Assembly: GCF_030528405.1 (NCBI RefSeq)
Contig: NZ_JAUMYY010000006.1
Location: forward strand, 1 to 56,370
Reading direction: 5' to 3'
DNA length: 56,370 nt
Source: Fusobacterium sp.
GTDB lineage: Bacteria; Fusobacteriota; Fusobacteriia; Fusobacteriales; Fusobacteriaceae
Shown one piece after another: positions 9,217-17,950 of this stretch (position 1 is the first letter of the stretch; each line of letters begins with the position of its first letter). Both the position numbers and the translations under genes were made by a program. Under the pieces are notes generated by a model. It was not told where the DNA came from. It worked only from the letters and a program-made list of their open reading frames with translations, and made no database searches.

Positions 9217-10017
9217 TTACTCTTCTACTGGCACTTTTATAAATGCTTGATTTGGATCTATTTGTTCTCTTATCATTTTAATAACTTCTTCAGAAGGTGC
9301 CTCTAATAAAACAGCTCTTGATGTATCTATTTCAAAACCTGTATTTTCAACTATCTCTTCGATAGATGAAGTTGGATAATAACCAGCTAGATACATTCTT
9401 TTTGTCTTCTCATCAAATCTTAAAACACCTCTGTCTGTAACAACAGCCTTTGGTCCTCTATTTCCAGGTAAACCAAGTTTTTCTCTTCCACCTGGCCCAT
9501 CTCCCCAACCAACACTTGTTACATAATCTATTTTTTCAATAAATCTTCTTTTTTCATGTTGCATCATTATTACTGTATTTGAGTATGTAGCTATTCCATT
9601 CGCTCCTCCACTTCCTGTGAATCTTGTTTTAGGTGCAAAATAATCTCCTATACAAGTAGAGTTGACATTTCCATAAGGATCTATTTGAGCTCCCCCTATA
9701 AAAGCTATCATTCTGTCATTATCATTTAGCCATTCATTAGTTTCAAATCCTATAAATCTTACATTTGGCCATTGAACAGCACAGTGACCCATAAGTCTCG
9801 AATCTCCAACAGATCTAGGAACTTCTATAGGACTACAATCCATAAGTCCACTTTCCACTATTAATTTACAATTTGGGGCAAAAATATTTTTAGCAAGTGA
9901 AGCTCCTATTAAAGGTAATCCAGTACCAACAATAACAATTTGTCCATCTACTATTTCCTTAGCAATAGTTATTGCTTGCATTTCTTTATTAGTATAATTC
10001 TTATAATTCTTTGCCAT
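9217..10017 (-). CDS. gctB: Glutaconate CoA-transferase, subunit B
   Basis: 266 aa, class I CoA-transferase beta subunit. Glu55 in IVESGLMD corresponds to the catalytic glutamate (Glu54 in the Acidaminococcus enzyme) that forms the CoA-thioester intermediate. With GctA it transfers CoA from acetyl-CoA or glutaconyl-CoA to (R)-2-hydroxyglutarate. Its ATG shares one base with the gctA stop, so the two are translationally coupled, as expected for an equimolar heteromer. Confidence 0.95.
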   Translation of the reverse strand: MAKNYKNYTNKEMQAITIAKEIVDGQIVIVGTGLPLIGASLAKNIFAPNCKLIVESGLMDCSPIEVPRSVGDSRLMGHCAVQWPNVRFIGFETNEWLNDNDRMIAFIGGAQIDPYGNVNSTCIGDYFAPKTRFTGSGGANGIATYSNTVIMMQHEKRRFIEKIDYVTSVGWGDGPGGREKLGLPGNRGPKAVVTDRGVLRFDEKTKRMYLAGYYPTSSIEEIVENTGFEIDTSRAVLLEAPSEEVIKMIREQIDPNQAFIKVPVEE

Positions 10018-10982
10018 TATTTTTCCTCCTTAACTAATTTAGCTGCATATTGGAACCCAGGAACAACTTTTAATTTAGCTAATCTACTCGCTCCAAGCTT
10101 ATCTAAATATTCATCATGATTTTTTATATCATATATCCATTCTTTTGTAAAAGCTTTAAAGTCTTCCTCTGTTTGAGTTACCTTATCATACATTTTATAA
10201 AATGCTGGATCATAATCATAATAATTGTAAACTTGAGATGGGTGTGCTCCATGTGGTGCATGAACTACAGCATCTACACAGAATTGTGGAATCGAATTTT
10301 TTGTAGGATCCTTTCTTATTTCTTCTTCTGTCACTATTTCTTCCGCTATAACTATACATTTTTTAGCAGCTATTGCTATATCTATATCGTGAAATTCATC
10401 TCCCTCTATTGAACAAGTTCCATTTATAGATGCCTTTTGTACATGAATAATTGCTGTATCTAATCTAGGAACTGGAACAGCTATAACTTTTTCTCCTGGA
10501 TTAAACGGATTTTCTACTTCCACAAGTTTATCATTAGGTAGTTTTGCTATTGTTTCCCTTACTTCTTTGCTGATTCCCCATTTATTAACAAGATCGCTTC
10601 CTTGCATCAGACTTACTGGTAAATATGGTAAACCTAAAGAAGCTGCATGAAGCATTAACATAATGACATCTTGTGAATAATCTTCTACTAATAAACTTCT
10701 TTCTTTTTCAATTGCATGTCTAAATCTTCTACATACATTTGTATATCCAGAGTTAGCTATATAACAATTTATAAATGCCTTTATTCTTCCTTCTCCAATT
10801 AAAATATCCCAATCTCCACCTGCTGGACCTGAATATCCTATAAAATCTGTTAACCCTTGTCTAACTATTTCATATACTGCTGCATATGGTTTTCTATTTG
10901 TTGTAAAACCACCGAAACATAAGCTATCTCCTGATTTAACATATTTAGCTATCGCATCATGTAAAGACATTACTTTACTCAC
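10017..10982 (-). CDS. gctA: Glutaconate CoA-transferase, subunit A
   Basis: 321 aa, matching GctA (320 aa). It has the class I CoA-transferase segments SGDSLCFGGFT (about 17-27), IGYSGPAGGDWD and HAPHGAHPSQVY. It lacks the catalytic Glu, which is in GctB. It lies 41 nt after gcdB, its start is backed by AGGAGGG, and it overlaps gctB by 1 nt. Confidence 0.95.
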   Translation of the reverse strand: MSKVMSLHDAIAKYVKSGDSLCFGGFTTNRKPYAAVYEIVRQGLTDFIGYSGPAGGDWDILIGEGRIKAFINCYIANSGYTNVCRRFRHAIEKERSLLVEDYSQDVIMLMLHAASLGLPYLPVSLMQGSDLVNKWGISKEVRETIAKLPNDKLVEVENPFNPGEKVIAVPVPRLDTAIIHVQKASINGTCSIEGDEFHDIDIAIAAKKCIVIAEEIVTEEEIRKDPTKNSIPQFCVDAVVHAPHGAHPSQVYNYYDYDPAFYKMYDKVTQTEEDFKAFTKEWIYDIKNHDEYLDKLGASRLAKLKVVPGFQYAAKLVKEEK

Positions 10983-11023
10983 AAAAATCCCTCCTAAAAT
11001 TTATTTTAAAGCTTGTTTTACTT

Positions 11024-12163
11024 CTATTTGAAAACTAACATAAAAAATCCTGCCGCTACTGCAGATCCTATAACTCCTGCAACATTTGGTCCCATAGCAT
11101 GCATCAACAAGAAATTTGTTGGATTTTCTCTAGCTCCTTCAGACTGAGAAACACGTGCTGCCATTGGAACTGCAGAAACCCCTGCGGAACCAATTAATGG
11201 GTTTATTTTTCCACCAGTTAAATAATATAAAATTTTCCCTAAAATCACTCCACCTGCTGTCGAAAAAGCGAATGCTGCAAGCCCCATAGCGATTATTGCT
11301 AAAGTTTGAATCCTTAAAAATATAGCACCATTAGCTGTTGCTCCAACACTTACTCCTAACATTATAGTAATAATATTTATCATTGCATTTTGGGCTGTAT
11401 CCGAAAGTCTTTGAACAACTCCTGATTCCTTAAATATATTTCCTAACATTAACATTCCAAGTAAGGGTGCTACAGAAGGTAAAAGTAAAGAACAAAATAG
11501 TACCGTTGCAACAGGAAAAACTATTTTTTCTGCTTTACTAACCTTACGCAATTGATTCATTTTTACAGATCTTTCTTTTTTCGTTGTAAAAAGTCTCATT
11601 ATAGGTGGTTGAATAAGAGGTATTAATGCCATATAAGAATAAGCTGCTACTGCTATAGGTGCAACTAATTCAGGCGCTAAATTATTAGCTATATAAATAG
11701 ATGTTGGTCCATCTGCTCCTCCTATTATTCCTATTGCTGCTGCCTGAGCTGGAGTAAAAAGTCCAGTCGCATTAGCAAACATAAAAGCCACATATATACC
11801 TAATTGAGCAGCTGCTCCTAAAACTAAACTTATAGGATTTGCTATTAACGGAGCAAAATCTGTCATTGCTCCTACCCCCATAAATATCAAACATGGAAAT
11901 AAATTACTTTTTATTCCACTATACATTATTCGAATAACCCCTGAAGTATACCAAGGATCTCCTTCTTTCATTAAATCCACTAGAGGTATGTTAGCTAAAA
12001 ACATTCCAAAAGCTATTGGTAATAATAGTAAAGGCTCAAATTTCTTAACTATGGCTAAATATATAAGCACAAAAGAAATTAATATCATTACCATATTTTC
12101 CCAGTTAAGTGCAATGAATCCTGACTGCTCTAGTAATTCTTGTATAACTTTAAAAAAATTCAT
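11024..12163 (-). CDS. gcdB: Glutaconyl-CoA decarboxylase, beta subunit (Na+ carboxybiotin decarboxylase)
   Basis: 379 aa, OadB/MmdB/GcdB family, nine or more membrane segments. The conserved segment [20 protein letters not shown] (145-164) contains Asp151, equivalent to the aspartate implicated in Na+ movement in the family. It decarboxylates carboxybiotin on GcdC and pumps Na+ outward, the main energy-conserving step of this pathway. It lies 15 nt after gcdC with a clear AGGAGG. Confidence 0.96.
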   Translation of the reverse strand: MNFFKVIQELLEQSGFIALNWENMVMILISFVLIYLAIVKKFEPLLLLPIAFGMFLANIPLVDLMKEGDPWYTSGVIRIMYSGIKSNLFPCLIFMGVGAMTDFAPLIANPISLVLGAAAQLGIYVAFMFANATGLFTPAQAAAIGIIGGADGPTSIYIANNLAPELVAPIAVAAYSYMALIPLIQPPIMRLFTTKKERSVKMNQLRKVSKAEKIVFPVATVLFCSLLLPSVAPLLGMLMLGNIFKESGVVQRLSDTAQNAMINIITIMLGVSVGATANGAIFLRIQTLAIIAMGLAAFAFSTAGGVILGKILYYLTGGKINPLIGSAGVSAVPMAARVSQSEGARENPTNFLLMHAMGPNVAGVIGSAVAAGFFMLVFK

Positions 12164-12178
12164 TTTAAAATCCTCCTA

Positions 12179-12589
12179 TTATTTTAATACTATTAGAACG
12201 GCGTCAGTATCTACCATATCTCCTTTTTTTACTCTTATTTCTGCTACTGTTCCATCTGCTGTTGCAGGAATATCATTTTCCATTTTCATTGCTTCTAAAA
12301 CAGCTAGACAGTCTCCATATTTCACTACATCTCCAACTTTTACTTTCACATCTAAAATTGATCCTGGCATAGGACAAGTTATTTCTGTACCTCCTGTTGA
12401 TGGTGCAGGTGCTGCTGCTACAGGAGCTGGTGTTGGTGTTGGTGCTACTGGTGCTGCCACTACAGGTTCTGAAGCCACAACTGTTCTTTCTGCTCTCCCA
12501 ATCGGTTGACGAGATAAAGATTTTCCTCCCCCAACTTTTTCAACTTCCACCTCAAATTTTTTGCCGTTTAAAGTCACTACATATTTCAT
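12179..12589 (-). CDS. gcdC: Glutaconyl-CoA decarboxylase, biotin carrier (gamma) subunit
   Basis: 136 aa: an N-terminal segment (1-38), a flexible Ala/Pro linker (about 41-64, APTPTPAPVAAAPAP) and a biotinyl domain (68-136) with the biotinylation motif EAMKMEND, biotin on Lys102. The swinging arm carries CO2 from GcdA to GcdB. It lies between gcdD and gcdB. The linker is typical of decarboxylase Na+ pumps and is short here. Confidence 0.95.
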   Translation of the reverse strand: MKYVVTLNGKKFEVEVEKVGGGKSLSRQPIGRAERTVVASEPVVAAPVAPTPTPAPVAAAPAPSTGGTEITCPMPGSILDVKVKVGDVVKYGDCLAVLEAMKMENDIPATADGTVAEIRVKKGDMVDTDAVLIVLK

Positions 12590-12637
12590 TTTTTTCTCCT
12601 TTCAATTTTAGCTTAAATTTTTTTAACTCTTTTAATT

Positions 12638-12961
12638 TTAAATTTCCTTAATATTAACTATTTGGAAATTTTCTACTGGCTCTCTCATTTCTTCACTAAT
12701 AGCCGAAATGATAACAGCTAAGTTTTCCAATTCTTCCTGATTATCTTTTACCACTGTTGCTGTTGTTGTTGATGCAACTGTTTTAGGTGTTGTTACTTGT
12801 TGTGATTTTTCTTCTGGAATTGCACTCGTTATAATAGATACTATCTTAGAAGATATAATTATAAACAGTGCAAGCGCAACAAGACAAGTAAAAACGACTG
12901 TAAAACCTATTAAAAAAGTTATAAAACTTTCATAAAAAGTCATAGTCTGAGATGTCCACAT
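12638..12961 (-). CDS. gcdD: Glutaconyl-CoA decarboxylase, delta subunit (OadG-like)
   Basis: 107 aa with a single membrane helix near residues 12-43 (FITFLIGFTVVFTCLVALAL), a short Thr/Val-rich linker and a charged C-terminal tail (LAVIISAISEEM). This is the OadG/GcdD layout: a small anchor that assembles the pump. It is the first gene of the operon, with AGGAGG before ATG and 48 nt to gcdC. The sequence itself is weakly conserved; order and topology carry the call. Confidence 0.85.
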   Translation of the reverse strand: MWTSQTMTFYESFITFLIGFTVVFTCLVALALFIIISSKIVSIITSAIPEEKSQQVTTPKTVASTTTATVVKDNQEELENLAVIISAISEEMREPVENFQIVNIKEI

Positions 12962-13318
12962 ATAGTTCCTCCTTTTTTATGTACTTTTAACAATATTAAA
13001 TTGTCACTTTCTAACCTAGAAACTATTTCTTATTTTCGAACTTTAAGTTCTTTTTTAGAAAAAGCTCTAAGTTTGCCTTTCACATCTTTATCTATATAAT
13101 AATACTATTTTTTTCATATTTTTTCTAGTTTTTTATTTTATTTTTTTTTCATAATATATATCTTATATAGGCAAATTATTTATTTTTTTTATACTTTTTT
13201 TATTGTAAATTAAATTTTTTATCATTTTAACACAATATTATTTTATTATATGACTTTTAAAAAAATGGTCTAGTTAGAACTAGACCATTTTTTGCTTTAT
13301 TTTTATTGTTTTAAAGAA
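12962..13318 (-). other. Intergenic region: gdhA terminator and gcd-operon promoter/leader
   Basis: 357 bp without a gene, almost pure A/T homopolymer tracts in the middle. It holds the gdhA terminator at its gdhA end and must hold the promoter of the gcd-hgd operon, but no single -35/-10 pair stands out. Candidates on the minus strand include TATTAT near 13103-13108. Near gcdD are short inverted repeats: GAACTT-T-AAGTTC (about 13039-13051) and TTTCTA-ACC-TAGAAA (about 13008-13022). These could be an operator or a folded leader. No convincing small ORF was seen. Confidence 0.5.
13262..13291 (-). terminator. Terminator of gdhA
   Basis: Perfect 14-bp arms, AAAATGGTCTAGTT and its complement, around a 2-nt centre, followed by a T-run on the minus strand. 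It lies about 28 nt past the gdhA stop. The A-run on the other side could let it act in both directions. Confidence 0.85.
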
Positions 13319-14581
13319 TTATAGCCATCCTCTAACTTCCATTGCTTTTGCGATTCTATCAATAGATTTCATATAAGTCGCTTGTCTGAAAGAAACATTT
13401 TTCTCAACCTTCATTTCCCAAATTGGTTTGAAGGCATCAACCATAGCTCTTTCTTCTTTTTCTTCTACTTCTTTTTCTGTCCAATAATATCCATATAAGT
13501 TTTGTACCCATTCAAAATAAGATACTGTAACTCCACCAGCATTAGCTAAAATATCTGGAGCCACTACAACTCCTTTTTTATAAAGAATTTCATCTGCCTC
13601 TAAAGTTATTGGACCATTTGCTCCTTCTGCAATAACTTTTGCCTTTATTAAATTTGCTTCATGTTCTTTAATTGCATTTTCTAATGCACATGGAGCTAAT
13701 CCTTCAACTTCCAATGACCAGAATTCATCCATAGTAAGAACTTTTGCCCCTGCTACTTTTGTTAAACTTCCTGCAGCTTTTGCAGCTTCTAATTCAGAAA
13801 AAGTGAATCCTTCAGCTTTATATACTGCATAAGCTCCCTTTTCTTTTTCAAATTCAGCAACAGCTACAACTTTTCCACCTAATTTCATTATATTTTTTAC
13901 AGTGAATTTTCCAACATTTCCAAATCCTTGAACTGCAACTGTAGAACCCTTTAAATCTTTTCCTAAAGCTTTAAAAGACTCTCTCATTATTACAGCAACT
14001 CCAAATCCAGTTGCTTCATTTCTTCCTTGAGACCCTCCATAAGTTAAAGGTTTTCCTGTGAAAACTCCTATTCCTTGTTCTCCAGAAATTTTATTATATT
14101 CATCTTGCATCCATGCCATTATTTGTCCATTAGTATTTACATCTGGAGCTGGTATATCTAATTTTTCACCTAAATATCTATACATTCCTCTAACATAACC
14201 TCTAGACAATTCTTCTAATTCTCTTTTTGATAATTCTGAAGGATCTACAGTAATTCCTCCTTTTCCTCCACCATAAGGAATTCCTGTAACTTGACATTTA
14301 ATACTCATCCAAATAGAAAGTGCTTTAACTTCATCTGCATTTACATCTGGATGGAATCTTATTCCTCCTTTATAAGGACCTACAGCATCATTGTGAGCAG
14401 ATCTATAACCTTTGAAAGTTTTTATAGTTCCATTATCCATTTTTACTGGAATAGATATTTCTATTATTCTTTGTGGTTCTTTCAAAAGTTCATATACAGC
14501 TGGATTTGCTCCTAATGCATCACATGCTTTTTTCACTTGTGCTTGTGCATTCAATAGTGGGTTTAAAGTTTCTTTACTCAT
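13319..14581 (-). CDS. gdhA: Glutamate dehydrogenase
   Basis: 420 aa, hexameric GDH family. It has the substrate-site segments GPYKGGIRFHP (68-78) and IPYGGGKGGI with Lys107, and a Rossmann motif QGFGNVG. It converts glutamate to 2-oxoglutarate with NAD(P)+, the entry step of the pathway. The frame is open 22 codons further to 14647, adding a hydrophobic stretch, but AAGGAGG precedes ATG 14581. The promoter -10 box at 14646-14651 overlaps the longer start, so transcripts would not contain it. Cofactor preference is not decided here; NAD is usual for fermentative enzymes. Confidence 0.95.
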   Translation of the reverse strand: MSKETLNPLLNAQAQVKKACDALGANPAVYELLKEPQRIIEISIPVKMDNGTIKTFKGYRSAHNDAVGPYKGGIRFHPDVNADEVKALSIWMSIKCQVTGIPYGGGKGGITVDPSELSKRELEELSRGYVRGMYRYLGEKLDIPAPDVNTNGQIMAWMQDEYNKISGEQGIGVFTGKPLTYGGSQGRNEATGFGVAVIMRESFKALGKDLKGSTVAVQGFGNVGKFTVKNIMKLGGKVVAVAEFEKEKGAYAVYKAEGFTFSELEAAKAAGSLTKVAGAKVLTMDEFWSLEVEGLAPCALENAIKEHEANLIKAKVIAEGANGPITLEADEILYKKGVVVAPDILANAGGVTVSYFEWVQNLYGYYWTEKEVEEKEERAMVDAFKPIWEMKVEKNVSFRQATYMKSIDRIAKAMEVRGWL

Positions 14582-14645
14582 TCTAATCCTCCTTAAAAAT
14601 ATTAAAAATAATAATATCAAATAAATTAGTGATTTTGTTATATAC

Positions 14646-14673
14646 ATTTTAACATTTTTTAAATTTCTGTCAA
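14646..14673 (-). promoter_or_regulatory. Promoter of gdhA
   Basis: Minus strand TTGACA (14668-14673), 16-nt spacer, TAAAAT (14646-14651) preceded by TGT (extended -10). Start of transcription is expected near 14639, giving a leader of about 58 nt ending in AAGGAGG. Confidence 0.8.
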
Positions 14674-14975
14674 GAAGAAAAATTTTATTTCATTTTTTTA
14701 GCATTTTGTTTGGTTTAAGTTTTAATTTTTATATAAAAACTTAATTATTATTGAAATATGTATTTATACTATGAATAATTTGTATATATTACCATCATTG
14801 TAATGATGGTTTCTTCTAGGCTTTCTAAACTTTATATTTAATGTATTATTTTTTTTTACTGTTTTTCTTTTTCTTATTCTTTTTTTGTACTTATCTTTTT
14901 TTTTTTTTATGTTATAATCTATTAAAATAGTTTATATTAAAATTTTTTATAATAATTTATCAAGGAGGATTTTTT
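14674..14975. other. Divergent gdhA/hgdH intergenic region with 20-bp palindrome
   Basis: Rest of the 394-bp gap between divergent gdhA and hgdH. It contains a palindrome, ACCATCATTGTAATGATGGT, at 14791-14810 (9-bp arms, 2-bp centre). The 2-base centre is tight for an RNA hairpin, so a protein-binding operator is more likely. It is about 118 bp upstream of the gdhA -35 and about 100 bp upstream of the hgdH -10. The remainder is T-rich (14840-14910) with no gene. Confidence 0.55.
14910..14918 (+). promoter_or_regulatory. Extended -10 promoter element of hgdH
   Basis: TGTTATAAT (TG-n-TATAAT) lies 57 nt before the hgdH start, after a long T-tract. No good -35 was found at 17 nt, which extended -10 promoters tolerate. 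Confidence 0.6.
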
Positions 14976-15986
14976 ATGAGAGTTTTATTTTATGGAGTAA
15001 GAGAAGTTGAAGTTCCTTTATTTCATTCATTAAACAAAAAGTTTAACTATGAAATAGAGTTAATTCCAGATTATCTAAACAGCAAAGAAACTGCTGAGAA
15101 AGCAAAAGGTTTTGAATGCGTTGTTCTTCGTGGAAACTGTTTTGCTACTAAAGAAGTTCTTGATATGTACAAGAGTTATGGCGTTAAATATCTTTTCACA
15201 AGAACAGTGGGAACAAATCACATAGATGTAAAATATGCAAAAGAATTAGGTTTTAAACTTGCTTATGTTCCTTTCTATTCTCCAAATGCAATAGCAGAAC
15301 TAGCTGTTTCAATGGCAATGTCATTGCTTAGAGCTCTACCTTACACTGCAGAAAAATTCAAAGAGAGAAATTTTACAGTGGATCCATTTATGTTTGCTAG
15401 AGAAATAAGAAATTGTAATGTTGGAATTATAGGGCTTGGAAAAATAGGGTTTACTGCTGCTAAATTATTTAAAGGACTGGGAGCTAATGTTTTAGGATAT
15501 GATATGTTTCCTAAAACTGGTATTGAAGATATAGTAACTCAGGTTTCTTTGGATGAACTAATAAAAAATAGCGATATTATAAGTATTCATGCTCCATATA
15601 TAAAAGAAAATGGTAAAGTTATTACAAAAGAATTTTTATCTAAAATGAAGAAGAATTCTATTTTAATCAATACTGCTAGAGGAGAGCTTATGGATCTTGA
15701 AGCTGTTATTGATGCATTAGAAAGCAATCATTTAATGGGAGCTGGAATTGATACAATAGAAGGAGAAGTTAATTATTTCTTCAAGAATTTTAAAGATAGA
15801 GAAGCTGAATTTAAAGCAAGTTTCCCTACTTTCCAAAGACTTTTAGATCTATATCCAAGAGTACTAGTTACTCCACATGTAGGTTCTTACACTGATGAGG
15901 CAGCTTCTAATATGATAGAAACAACTTTTGAAAACTTAAAAGAATATCTTGATACAAATTCTTGTAAAAACGATATAAATGCATAA
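14976..15986 (+). CDS. hgdH: (R)-2-hydroxyglutarate dehydrogenase
   Basis: 336 aa of the NAD-dependent D-2-hydroxyacid dehydrogenase family. Rossmann motif GIIGLGKIGFTAAKLF (about 149-164), catalytic Arg in NTARGEL, Glu in IDTIEGE and His in VTPHVGS. The start RVLFYGVREVEVPLF and the segments RGNCFA and YSPNAIAELAV closely resemble HgdH of Acidaminococcus fermentans as I recall it, more than generic D-lactate dehydrogenases. It reduces 2-oxoglutarate to (R)-2-hydroxyglutarate, linking GdhA to GctAB. AAGGAGG precedes ATG. A D-lactate dehydrogenase role is the main alternative. Confidence 0.88.
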   Translation: MRVLFYGVREVEVPLFHSLNKKFNYEIELIPDYLNSKETAEKAKGFECVVLRGNCFATKEVLDMYKSYGVKYLFTRTVGTNHIDVKYAKELGFKLAYVPFYSPNAIAELAVSMAMSLLRALPYTAEKFKERNFTVDPFMFAREIRNCNVGIIGLGKIGFTAAKLFKGLGANVLGYDMFPKTGIEDIVTQVSLDELIKNSDIISIHAPYIKENGKVITKEFLSKMKKNSILINTARGELMDLEAVIDALESNHLMGAGIDTIEGEVNYFFKNFKDREAEFKASFPTFQRLLDLYPRVLVTPHVGSYTDEAASNMIETTFENLKEYLDTNSCKNDINA

Positions 15987-15993
15987 AAAAACT

Positions 15994-16025
15994 TAAGCTA
16001 TTGAATTTCTCAATAGCTTATTTTT
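15994..16025 (+). terminator. Terminator of hgdH
   Basis: AAGCTATTGA and TCAATAGCTT pair over 10 bp with a 6-nt loop, followed by ATTTTTTATTTT. It starts 8 nt after the hgdH stop. Confidence 0.8.
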
Positions 16026-16037
16026 TATTTTCTTATA

Positions 16038-16061
16038 TGTTATAATAATATGTGCTATAAT
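16038..16061 (+). promoter_or_regulatory. Twin extended -10 promoters of the LPP20-like lipoprotein gene
   Basis: TGTTATAAT (16038-16046) and TGCTATAAT (16053-16061) lie 39-62 nt before the start codon. Either could serve; both match TG-n-TATAAT exactly. Confidence 0.55.
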
Positions 16062-16099
16062 ATTATAATATACAAGAAATATTTTTTAGGAGGATAATA

Positions 16100-16624
16100 A
16101 TGTTTAAAAATAAGTTATTTTTACTAACTCTTTCAATTCTTTTATTGAGTTCTTGCTCATCAATTGAATCTGTATTTCCTAAACTGACATCAACTCCTGC
16201 ACCAACAGCTATCCAAGAAGCTGTTGCATCCAGAGTTAATCCTGATAAGGAATTATATGTTTTAAATAGTGCTTCTCTTTCAAAAAGTGGCTCTATAGTT
16301 GCTCAATCACAAGCTAATAAAGATGCTGCTTTAGCTCTTAGATCTCAAGTAAGAAAAGAAGTTGAAGCAATTTATAAAACTAACTTAGAAGATATGGATG
16401 CTTTTTCAAAAAGTATAGTTTCACCTGTTGTTTCTGACTTAACTGTTTATGCCACAGATTTAATTATGAAAAAAGTCACTCAAAAAGGAGCTTGGGAAGA
16501 TAATAGTAAAATTTATTCTTTGCTTGCTGTAAATAAAGAGGAGGTAAACTCTATCTCTCAAAAAGTTTTCCAGAATTTTATAGATAGTGCTGTAAAAAAA
16601 CTACAACCTTTTGGATCTAAATAA
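16100..16624 (+). CDS. LPP20-like lipoprotein
   Basis: 174 aa. Lipoprotein signal with lipobox LSS-C19. The mature part begins with a Pro/Thr/Ala linker, then an Ala-rich helical stretch (AQSQANKDAALALRSQVRKE) and a C-terminal segment WEDNSKIYSLLAV. This layout resembles the LPP20 family of small outer-membrane lipoproteins; I put that no higher than a family-level guess. AGGAGG precedes ATG. It seems monocistronic: it has its own promoters and is followed by a repeat element. Confidence 0.75.
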   Translation: MFKNKLFLLTLSILLLSSCSSIESVFPKLTSTPAPTAIQEAVASRVNPDKELYVLNSASLSKSGSIVAQSQANKDAALALRSQVRKEVEAIYKTNLEDMDAFSKSIVSPVVSDLTVYATDLIMKKVTQKGAWEDNSKIYSLLAVNKEEVNSISQKVFQNFIDSAVKKLQPFGSK

Positions 16625-16652
16625 ATCTTATTTTTAATAAGTAGCTTAATAA

Positions 16653-16787
16653 GGGGCTGTTGCAAATTAAATTTTTACAAAGTTTTGCTTAGTAATCTAA
16701 ATATTTCAAAAATTCACTAAAAAGTTTTTTTGATTATTTAGGCTTAAGTGCAGAACTGAGAAAATTTTTAAAATATGCAACAGCCTC
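16653..16787. repeat. GGCTGTTGC element, long form (copy 1)
   Basis: Ends GGGGCTGTTGCAAA (16653-16666) and the inverse GAGGCTGTTGCATA (16774-16787) enclose about 107 bp. The left end matches the IS6/IS26 terminal repeat GGCACTGTTGCAAA at 12 of 14 positions. The inner AAAGTTTTGCTTAGT recurs in copy 4. There is no transposase and no clear target duplication. Its right end extends the alr reading frame (MQQPLK). Confidence 0.75.
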
Positions 16788-16813
16788 TTAAAATAAAATA
16801 TTTGGAGGAAGTT

Positions 16814-17881
16814 ATGAGAGCATGGCTTGAAATTGACACAAAGAACATAATATATAATGTAAAAAAATTAAAGGAACTAGCTTCTAATAGAGAAATTTTA
16901 GCTGTTGTAAAAGCAAATGCCTATGGTTTAGGCTCCATAGAGATAACAAAAATCTTGGTTGATGCTGGTATAAATTTTTTTGGTGTCGCTAATTTAGAAG
17001 AAGCTTTAGAGCTAAGAAAATCTGGAATTAAAAATACTATACTTATCCTAGGTGCTTCATTTAATGAAGATTTTGAAAATGCTAGTCACGAAAAAGATAT
17101 TCACCTATCTGTAAGTTCATTTGAAACTTTAAACTTCATAAAAAAATCCAATTTAAAAATTCCTATACATTTAAAAATTGATACAGGAATGACTAGACTT
17201 GGTTTTAATATTACTGAAATTGAAGAGGCTATAAGTTTTTGCCTGAAGAATAAACTCGAATTAAAAGGTATTTTTTCTCACCTTTCCGATACAGATTTGT
17301 TAACTGAAGAGTCAAGAAATTTCACTTTAGAACAAATTAAAAAATTTAAAAATATTGTTGAAGCTTATAAATTTAAATTTATACATATATCTAATAGTGC
17401 TGGTATTACTAATTTTTCTGAAAATATAATAGGAAATCTAGTCAGAGTAGGACTAGGAATGTATGGTTTTAGTGGCAATAGTAAAGACAAAAGACTAAAA
17501 AATGTTTTCACACTTAAATCAAGAGTTATTTTTATTAAAGAAACTTTAGAATCTTCATTTGTTTCATATGGTAGAACTTTTAAACTCCCAGCTGGCGAAA
17601 CCTATGCTGTTCTTCCCATAGGTTATGCTGACGGAATGAAAAAGTATCTATCTAAAGGTTCGTATGTCTTAATAAATAATATAAAATGTCCAATCATAGG
17701 AAGTATTTGTATGGATATGACCATGGTTCAAATTCCAAAAGAAAAGAGAAAAAATATAAAAATTGGTGATACTGCTACCATTATTAACACAGAGATTATA
17801 AATTCTTTAAATATAGATGAATTATGTACTTGGGACATTATGACAGGATTGGGAAGACGAGTAAAAAGGATATTTATATAA
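16814..17881 (+). CDS. alr: Alanine racemase
   Basis: 355 aa. PLP-binding Lys33 in AVVKANAYGLG, catalytic Tyr in SYGRTFKLPAG, and VGLGMYGF and CMDMTMV segments of fold-type III racemases. It makes D-alanine for peptidoglycan. The frame is open 13 codons upstream to 16775, but those codons are the end of a repeat element, and GGAGG stands 5 nt before ATG 16814. It is followed by a convergent hypothetical gene with a bidirectional hairpin between them. Confidence 0.95.
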   Translation: MRAWLEIDTKNIIYNVKKLKELASNREILAVVKANAYGLGSIEITKILVDAGINFFGVANLEEALELRKSGIKNTILILGASFNEDFENASHEKDIHLSVSSFETLNFIKKSNLKIPIHLKIDTGMTRLGFNITEIEEAISFCLKNKLELKGIFSHLSDTDLLTEESRNFTLEQIKKFKNIVEAYKFKFIHISNSAGITNFSENIIGNLVRVGLGMYGFSGNSKDKRLKNVFTLKSRVIFIKETLESSFVSYGRTFKLPAGETYAVLPIGYADGMKKYLSKGSYVLINNIKCPIIGSICMDMTMVQIPKEKRKNIKIGDTATIINTEIINSLNIDELCTWDIMTGLGRRVKRIFI

Positions 17882-17885
17882 AAAA

Positions 17886-17945
17886 GACTATTGCAAATTT
17901 GATTTTTAAGTTTTTACTTATTTAATCACTATATTGCAATAGCCC
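17886..17945. repeat. GGCTATTGC element (copy 2), bidirectional terminator
   Basis: GACTATTGCAAAT and the inverse GGGCTATTGCAATA lie between convergent alr and the Met-rich gene. A T-run follows on the plus strand. Same family as copy 1. Confidence 0.7.
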
Positions 17946-17950
17946 TTTTT

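Noticed and set aside
10116-10412. 98-codon plus-strand frame with hydrophobic composition
   Set aside because: Antisense to gctA, with no RBS; hydrophobicity comes from AT-rich codons.
11988-12509. 173-codon plus-strand frame rich in Ala/Gly/Thr
   Set aside because: Antisense shadow of gcdB and the Ala/Pro linker of gcdC.
14582-14647. 22-residue hydrophobic N-terminal extension of GdhA resembling a signal peptide
   Set aside because: It overlaps the -10 box of the gdhA promoter and lies upstream of a good RBS; glutamate dehydrogenase is cytoplasmic.
14797-14838. Short leader peptide near the gdhA/hgdH palindrome
   Set aside because: About 11 codons without an RBS; overlaps the palindrome by chance.
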